Source: Chloroflexota bacterium
GTDB lineage: Bacteria > Chloroflexota > Ktedonobacteria > Ktedonobacterales > Ktedonobacteraceae
Length of the DNA stretch: 10,659 bases
Reading direction: 5' to 3'
NCBI GenBank assembly: GCA_005881495.1
Contig: VBHI01000148.1
Span: forward strand, 1-10,659
Of the stretch, positions 6,863-10,659 are shown in pieces (the stretch's first letter is position 1; every line of letters starts with the position of its first letter). A model generated the notes under the pieces. It did no database searches, was not told the origin of the DNA, and was given only the letters and a program-made list of their open reading frames with translations. The translations under genes and the position numbers were made by a program.

Positions 6863-8164
6863 ATGCTGGATCGAAAGGAACCGTACCACGTCATGCGTTT
6901 AATCGAAAACGATACCGTTACCGAAACCCCCAATGATGGCCAGCAAGCTGTCACAATCGCGGGCATCTGGGAGGCGCATAAGCTGCTTAAACCACGTCTC
7001 CATCACACCCCCTTGACGCTATCGCGCACCCTGCATGACCTCACTGGCGCTGATATCTACTTGAAGGCTGAGAACATGCAGCGCTCAGGCTCCTTTAAGG
7101 TGCGCGGCGCAAGCTATAAGCTCTCACGTCTCAATGAACAGGATTATCACCGTGGTGTCATCGCTGCCTCGGCAGGCAATCATGCGCAAGGAGTCGCCAT
7201 CGCAGCCGCTTACTATCATATTCCTTGTACGATCGTGATGCCTGAGACTGCTCCTCTGGCCAAGGTCACAGCTACTCAGGGGTATGGAGCCGAAGTAGTC
7301 CTCCATGGCTTTACCTACGATGATGCCTACCAGTACTGTCTTGATTTGCAGGCAGAAACCGGGGCCACCTTTATCCACGCCTTTGATGACCCGGATGTTG
7401 TCGCCGGCCAGGGAACGCTTGGTCTGGAGATGTTGAACGACCTGCCCGATGCGGATGCGATTGTCGTTCCCATCGGTGGAGGAGGACTGATCGCCGGCAT
7501 AGCCATCGCGGCTCGCGCCTTGCGACCCGATATCACCATCATAGGTGTGCAGGCCGCCGGAGCCGCCAGTTGCAGAGCTTCCCTCGACATTGGTGAGTTA
7601 CAAACATTGCCGGCAATCACCACCATCGCTGACGGTATCGCAGTGAAGCGGCCAGGAACGTTGACGTTCTCTATTATTCAGCGTCTCGTCGATGATGTTG
7701 TACTGGTCAACGATGAAGCCATCATTAGCGCCGTTCTGCTGTTAATGGAACGCAACAAAATGCTCGTCGAGGGAGCCGGCGCCGCTGGAGTGGCGGCATT
7801 ACTGAGCGGAACCATCAAGCTCAAAGGCAAAAAGGTCCTCGTGCCTTTAACAGGCGGCAACATCGACATCAACCTCGTCAGCCGCTTTATCGAGCATGGC
7901 CTTGCCGCCGCCGGTCGCTACTTCGTCATACATACACTTCTGACCGATCGTCCAGGTGAATTGATGCGTTTGCTAGAGATCATCTCGGAAATGCGCATCA
8001 ATGTCATAGACGTACGCCACCAGCGTATCTCCAGCCGCCTACCCATTATGCAACGCGAAGAAACGCTCACGCTCGAGACACGTGACCGTGCACAGTGCGA
8101 GCAACTGCTGCAGCGCTTGCGCACAGCAGGATACATCGTAGAAGAAGCGCAAGCGCTCGAATAG
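6863..8164 (+). CDS. ilvA: Threonine ammonia-lyase (threonine dehydratase) with C-terminal ACT domain
   Basis: A PLP-dependent enzyme that deaminates L-threonine to 2-oxobutanoate, the first committed step toward isoleucine; it can also act on serine. Residues up to about 345 are the fold-type II PLP domain: the Schiff-base lysine is Lys79 in SGSFKVRGA, the SAGNHAQG loop is at 103-110, the phosphate-binding glycine loop GGGGLIAG at 205-212, and TGGN at 330-333. Residues about 352-430 form one ACT-type regulatory domain. That gives the roughly 400-residue form rather than the 500-residue E. coli IlvA form with its larger regulatory region. A biosynthetic or catabolic role cannot be separated by sequence alone. 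The outermost ATG is annotated. A second ATG at 6893 (residue 11) is preceded by AAAGGA at a 13-base distance, whereas 6863 has no clear ribosome-binding site, so the real start may be 6893. Confidence 0.93.
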   Translation: MLDRKEPYHVMRLIENDTVTETPNDGQQAVTIAGIWEAHKLLKPRLHHTPLTLSRTLHDLTGADIYLKAENMQRSGSFKVRGASYKLSRLNEQDYHRGVIAASAGNHAQGVAIAAAYYHIPCTIVMPETAPLAKVTATQGYGAEVVLHGFTYDDAYQYCLDLQAETGATFIHAFDDPDVVAGQGTLGLEMLNDLPDADAIVVPIGGGGLIAGIAIAARALRPDITIIGVQAAGAASCRASLDIGELQTLPAITTIADGIAVKRPGTLTFSIIQRLVDDVVLVNDEAIISAVLLLMERNKMLVEGAGAAGVAALLSGTIKLKGKKVLVPLTGGNIDINLVSRFIEHGLAAAGRYFVIHTLLTDRPGELMRLLEIISEMRINVIDVRHQRISSRLPIMQREETLTLETRDRAQCEQLLQRLRTAGYIVEEAQALE

Positions 8165-8181
8165 AGTAGTATAGACTTCCT

Positions 8182-8877
8182 TTATCCCTGCGGCAGCAAC
8201 GGCAACATCTTTTGTTTTAATAATTCCGCGATGCGTTCAACGGGTTGAACCGAGTTGATCACCTCGAAGCCATATTCTTGCGCCATGCTATCAAATTGCT
8301 CAACCATCTGTGTCTGGTAATTCACAAAGCTGTCGAAGAGATCTGTTCCCAGCCTCATGTCCATACCAGACTCCCAGTGATCAAAGCCGCCGCGTTGCAA
8401 GACGCGCGTTATGAGGTCATCGACGCCTATGCGCAGGTAGAAAACGGTATCAGGCACCAACGCCAGCCCGTAAATTGAGCGAATCCACTGGGGGTCGGCG
8501 CCGCGTACAAGAGCGCGTGCCATCAGAGAATAAATATAGCGATCGGTGAGCACAATAAAGCCGGCGCGCAAGGCTGGCAGAATCTGGCTCTCGAAACGGT
8601 CGACAAAGTCGGTAGCATAGAAAAGGTTGAGGGTGATTGGGCCAAGGGTGTGCCCCTCTTTTGCTTGCTTGAGTCCAGCCCCAACCAGATCGGAGCGCGT
8701 CATTTCTGTGTCAACTACCGCGTAGCCGCTGCTCTCCAGCCAGGGACGCAGGAGTTGCATCTGCGTGGATCGCCCAACACCATCAGTCCCTTCAATGACA
8801 ATCAGGCGACCGGGCAGCAGTTCATCGCGTTCTTTCAGGTGAATAGCATCAATGCCATAAAATGAAAGCCTGGTCAT
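8182..8877 (-). CDS. Thymidylate-kinase-like P-loop protein with Lys-to-Arg change in Walker A
   Basis: A 231-residue member of the thymidylate kinase fold, which phosphorylates dTMP to dTDP with ATP. The P-loop reads EGTDGVGRSTQ at residues 29-39: the invariant Lys is Arg36, codon CGA at 8770-8772. Other family features are kept: TDRYIYS with Asp112-Arg113, a TDFVDR helix segment at 89-94, and FDHWESGMDM in the region of the lid. It clearly shares ancestry with the neighbouring 8968-9726 product. Loss of the P-loop Lys usually cripples ATP use, so this may be a weak enzyme, a nucleotide-binding regulator or a subunit of a heteromer with its neighbour. GAGAGGA sits about 6 bases before the ATG. 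It is the second gene of a two-gene unit, 90 bp after its paralogue, and converges with threonine ammonia-lyase. Confidence 0.85.
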   Translation of the reverse strand: MTRLSFYGIDAIHLKERDELLPGRLIVIEGTDGVGRSTQMQLLRPWLESSGYAVVDTEMTRSDLVGAGLKQAKEGHTLGPITLNLFYATDFVDRFESQILPALRAGFIVLTDRYIYSLMARALVRGADPQWIRSIYGLALVPDTVFYLRIGVDDLITRVLQRGGFDHWESGMDMRLGTDLFDSFVNYQTQMVEQFDSMAQEYGFEVINSVQPVERIAELLKQKMLPLLPQG

Positions 8878-8925
8878 GGGATTCCTCTCTACCGCAAAAG
8901 TCGTATTACCTTATAAAATCACTAC

Positions 8926-8943
8926 TGGCGTCTTTCGACGCCA
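8926..8943 (-). promoter_or_regulatory. Hairpin with GAAA tetraloop between the two kinase-like genes
   Basis: Read on the minus strand, TGGCGTC-GAAA-GACGCCA is a perfect 7-bp stem closed by a GNRA tetraloop. It lies in the 90-bp gap between the paralogues, 25 bases after the upstream stop codon. Only a short TTTT occurs several bases later, so it is at most a weak terminator. It may instead mark an RNA processing or stability boundary that sets different expression of the two genes. Confidence 0.5.
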
Positions 8944-8967
8944 TTCGATGAAACAGTGTGTCGAGCT

Positions 8968-9726
8968 TCATTTTCCACTTCTGCTACGTACCTCTGCTTG
9001 TGAGGGTCGCATCTCTCGCGCCAGGCCAGCCCAGGCCGCATCCTGTGCGGACGTGCGTATACGTCGTACACCTTGCAGGTACGGTCGAATAAGTTTCCGC
9101 ATACGGCGTTGCTGTTCTGGGATGGGCAGAGTTGCATCCATGGCCGTCAAGCCAAACTCCTCGATCATTGCCTCGTACTCATTGACAATGCGTTGCTGAA
9201 ACAATTTGAAGCTCTCGGCTGGATCATTGCTAAGGCCAAGATCCATGCCCGCCTCGTAATACTTCAGTTCCGTTCGCCCGGTGAGAATACGGCTCAGGGA
9301 GATCTCCAAAGGCACCCGGTAATAGAAAGCTACCGTTGGTTTCACCGCGAATTGATACAACTCTCGCACCCACTGGCGATCAACGTTGCGAGCGGCATCG
9401 CGTGCAAAAGCCGTATAAATGTAGCGATCCGCCAACACGATAGCGCCAGCCTTGAGCGGAGGAATGATATCATGCTCGGTGCGATCAGCAAAATCCGTGG
9501 CATGGATCAGGCTAAACGTGGTTGGCGTGAGCAGTTGTTTTTTCTTTCCACGACTGGTCGTCTTCTTGACTAGCGGCGATGAGTTCCATTCACTAAAAAA
9601 CACAGTGTACCCTTCGCTAATGAGCCACTGCCGTAGTAGCGCGATTTGTGTACTCTTGCCTGAGCCATCGACTCCTTCAACAATGAAGAGGCGTCCAGGA
9701 TACTGGTGTAATCCATAGGTTTCCAT
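8968..9726 (-). CDS. Thymidylate-kinase-like protein with intact P-loop (dTMP kinase family)
   Basis: A 252-residue thymidylate kinase-fold protein. The P-loop EGVDGSGKSTQ is at residues 17-27, with Lys24. ADRYIYT at 99-105 carries the Asp100-Arg101 pair expected to contact the substrate phosphate. ATDFADR at 76-82 matches the family's central helix, and KYYEAGMDLGLS at 155-166 sits in the lid region. The C-terminal 35 residues or so form an Arg-rich extension beyond the usual 205-215 residue length. The expected reaction is dTMP to dTDP, but this subfamily lacks a canonical lid arginine pattern that I can recognise, so another (deoxy)nucleoside monophosphate is possible. GGAAGGA lies about 11 bases before the ATG. 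It is the first gene of the unit, behind a good promoter. I withhold the symbol tmk because a canonical copy may exist elsewhere. Confidence 0.85.
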   Translation of the reverse strand: METYGLHQYPGRLFIVEGVDGSGKSTQIALLRQWLISEGYTVFFSEWNSSPLVKKTTSRGKKKQLLTPTTFSLIHATDFADRTEHDIIPPLKAGAIVLADRYIYTAFARDAARNVDRQWVRELYQFAVKPTVAFYYRVPLEISLSRILTGRTELKYYEAGMDLGLSNDPAESFKLFQQRIVNEYEAMIEEFGLTAMDATLPIPEQQRRMRKLIRPYLQGVRRIRTSAQDAAWAGLAREMRPSQAEVRSRSGK

Positions 9727-9789
9727 AATGAAATAGATCCTTCCACTAAACCGGTTATGGAAAATAATTTGGGGAAAGATATATTATCG

Positions 9790-9819
9790 ATTATGATAGA
9801 ATATGTAGCCTCTTGTCAA
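9790..9819 (-). promoter_or_regulatory. Sigma70-like promoter for the kinase pair
   Basis: On the minus strand a perfect TTGACA (9814-9819) is followed after 18 bp by CATAAT (9790-9795). Transcription would start near 9783, giving a leader of about 57 nt before the ATG at 9726. Its orientation fits the 9726-8182 two-gene unit. Confidence 0.55.
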
Positions 9820-9899
9820 GTGCGTTGCGGATCAAAAACAAAAACAACGCCATATTTCCGGTAATGGTGGTTGTCCTTTGAAGTCCCCGATGGAAAATA

Positions 9900-9911
9900 A
9901 GGTAATTACCT
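9900..9911. promoter_or_regulatory. 12-bp perfect palindrome AGGTAATTACCT, possible operator
   Basis: A perfect 12-bp palindrome lies in the divergent region, 24 bp upstream of the possible -10 box of the reductase-like gene and about 80 bp upstream of the kinase-pair promoter. Its position fits a binding site for a dimeric regulator. No regulator gene is visible in the window. Confidence 0.35.
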
Positions 9912-9934
9912 GATACATTCGCGTTCCCATTTGC

Positions 9935-9940
9935 TATAGT
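9935..9940 (+). promoter_or_regulatory. Possible -10 box of the reductase-like gene
   Basis: TATAGT matches five of six bases of the -10 consensus. The -35 at the proper distance (GATACA, 17 bp upstream) is poor. A start near 9947 would give a leader of about 60 nt ahead of the ATG at 10007. Confidence 0.3.
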
Positions 9941-10006
9941 ATTACAGAAAGAGCAAATACGATGTTGAGGGAAATAGCATTTTTTAGCGCAGTAGAGGAA
10001 ATATTC

Positions 10007-10426
10007 ATGCAAAATGCTGCGGCACATAGTCGGATAATACAAGCCGAAGAGATTATATCCATCGCTGATGCCTGCCTTGGCGGCCTACGCGGTCGCTCAG
10101 CACTGGTGATTGGGCCAAAAGAACAGCGGCATCCCTACATACAGTTGCTGCAAAAGGCAGAAATGAAAAATATCTACCAGGAAGACACCCACTTCCAGGT
10201 CTCCGCGATACTACCCAACGTTCAGTTATTAATCAGCGTTCCCGCGCCCCTACCCCCTGTTCCCCTCTTAAAAGCAGGTACCATAGCAGAGGGCTGTGTT
10301 GGGCGACGAACCCCCCTATTAATCTTCGACCTTGCCACCTCGGCCTCCTCCGTCGAAGAAATCGCCGGCCTCCTCCCCACCGTCTGCCTTTACACCCCCG
10401 AGGATTTGTGGCGAATATTCTCATAG
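10007..10426 (+). CDS. Small protein resembling only the NAD(P)-binding domain of glutamyl-tRNA reductase
   Basis: A 139-residue protein. Two segments recall glutamyl-tRNA reductase (HemA): LGGLRGRSALVIG at residues 24-36, where HemA enters its Rossmann fold, and LLIFDLATSASSVEEIAGLL onward to LYTPEDL, which matches the HemA segment that ends in the short motif before its dimerisation helix. The catalytic N-terminal domain with its active-site Cys and the C-terminal helical domain are both absent. The glycine-rich loop after VIG is replaced by PKEQRH, so NADPH binding is doubtful. It may be a relic, a regulator or an unrelated Rossmann-like protein. The frame extends upstream to ATG 9962, but ATG 10007 is preferred because AGAGGAA lies six bases before it, whereas 9962 has no clear ribosome-binding site. 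It is divergent from the kinase pair. Confidence 0.65.
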   Translation: MQNAAAHSRIIQAEEIISIADACLGGLRGRSALVIGPKEQRHPYIQLLQKAEMKNIYQEDTHFQVSAILPNVQLLISVPAPLPPVPLLKAGTIAEGCVGRRTPLLIFDLATSASSVEEIAGLLPTVCLYTPEDLWRIFS

Positions 10427-10466
10427 TGTAGATGAAACTCTATTGTATATTATGGTAAACTCCAAT

Positions 10467-10488
10467 GCCCCTTTTTGAGGCCTTTTTT
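10467..10488 (+). terminator. Weak intrinsic terminator candidate after the reductase-like gene
   Basis: GCCCC-TTTTT-GAGGC can form a short stem with one mismatch and is followed by a run of six T. It begins about 40 bp after the stop codon. The stem is short, so support is limited. Confidence 0.3.
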
Positions 10489-10571
10489 CATCATCTTTGA
10501 GCTACTGAGTGAGCTTGCTAAGGTGCATTTTTGCCCAAATGTGTTCAATGTTGCTCATCCATATGTATCCG

Positions 10572-10606
10572 CTAAGCTGTCAACTAAGCTGTCAAATTGT
10601 GACAGC
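10572..10606. repeat. Tandem 12-bp direct repeat plus inverted copy
   Basis: CTAAGCTGTCAA occurs twice with no gap (10572-10583 and 10584-10595). The second copy then forms a perfect 7-bp inverted repeat, GCTGTCA (10588-10594) with TGACAGC (10600-10606), around AATTG. The core GCTGTCA is therefore present three times in 35 bp, twice direct and once inverted. This resembles a binding array for a recombinase, transposase or replication initiator, but no such gene is visible. The surrounding 10427-10659 stretch holds no gene I can support. Confidence 0.6.
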
Positions 10607-10659
10607 AAGAGCGAATTAAAGCAGTTCCAAGTCTGCTTCGAGGAAACTCTCTTCATCTA

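Noticed and set aside
6844..6936. A 30-codon plus-strand frame starting upstream of and overlapping the threonine ammonia-lyase start, possible leader peptide.
   Set aside because: It has no ribosome-binding site and no run of isoleucine, valine or leucine codons as expected of an attenuator leader. No competing hairpins or T-tract follow.
9962..10006. Upstream ATG at 9962 as the start of the reductase-like gene.
   Set aside because: No clear ribosome-binding site precedes it, while ATG 10007 has AGAGGAA at an ideal six-base distance.
9791..10042. An 83-codon minus-strand frame in the divergent region.
   Set aside because: It overlaps the predicted promoters and the start of the reductase-like gene, lacks a ribosome-binding site and has an unnatural Cys/His/Thr composition.
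10436..10659. A stop-free plus-strand frame of 74 codons running off the right edge.
   Set aside because: It has no ATG and no ribosome-binding site, crosses a weak terminator and the repeat cluster, and matches no family I recognise. Such a run can occur by chance.
10429..10659. TAGATGAA at 10429-10436 and its inverted copy TTCATCTA at 10652-10659 as possible ends of a small transposable element.
   Set aside because: Only eight bases match and the inner sequence diverges at once. A match of this size is roughly expected by chance in 230 bp, and the right copy sits on the window edge.

Overview
The window reads as bacterial chromosome from a moderately GC-rich, soil-type organism. Protein style is closest to Chloroflexota, probably the class Ktedonobacteria: a RepA/AAA_25-like ATPase with a low-complexity tail, in-frame 9-bp tandem repeats, a very large beta-CASP nuclease and duplicated thymidylate-kinase-like proteins. 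This placement is inference from overall resemblance; there is no rRNA or other phylogenetic marker here.

Layout. Positions 3-1115 (+) hold the 3' part of a RecA-fold ATPase gene, of the kind found in mobile-element replication modules; its start lies outside the window. Next is an EamA-family (DMT) exporter at 1239-2135 (+), converging with an alpha/beta hydrolase at 2130-2984 (-) so that the two stop codons lie within a 6-bp overlap. After a short intergenic stretch with a repeated palindromic element comes the dominant gene, 3136-6621 (-), a 1161-residue metallo-beta-lactamase/beta-CASP protein. All its metal ligands are present, followed by an unassigned middle region and three tandem C-terminal repeats of about 130 residues. 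A 241-bp divergent region with one good sigma70-like promoter separates it from threonine ammonia-lyase with an ACT domain at 6863-8164 (+). That gene converges with a two-gene minus-strand unit of thymidylate-kinase-like paralogues: the upstream copy (8968-9726) has an intact P-loop, and the downstream copy (8182-8877) has Arg in place of the P-loop Lys. A divergent promoter region separates this unit from a small gene at 10007-10426 (+) resembling only the NAD(P)-binding domain of glutamyl-tRNA reductase. The last 230 bp hold no confident gene but do contain a cluster of direct and inverted repeats.

How the genes relate. Most are single-function housekeeping or accessory genes with no obvious shared pathway: RNA processing (beta-CASP protein), amino-acid metabolism (threonine ammonia-lyase), nucleotide metabolism (kinase pair), export (EamA). 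The parts most worth attention are the triple-repeat extension of the beta-CASP protein, the active-like/altered kinase pair with the degenerate reductase-like gene divergent from it, and the repeat cluster at the right edge. I found no CRISPR array, tRNA, rRNA or complete insertion sequence. No intergenic stretch exceeds 300 bp.
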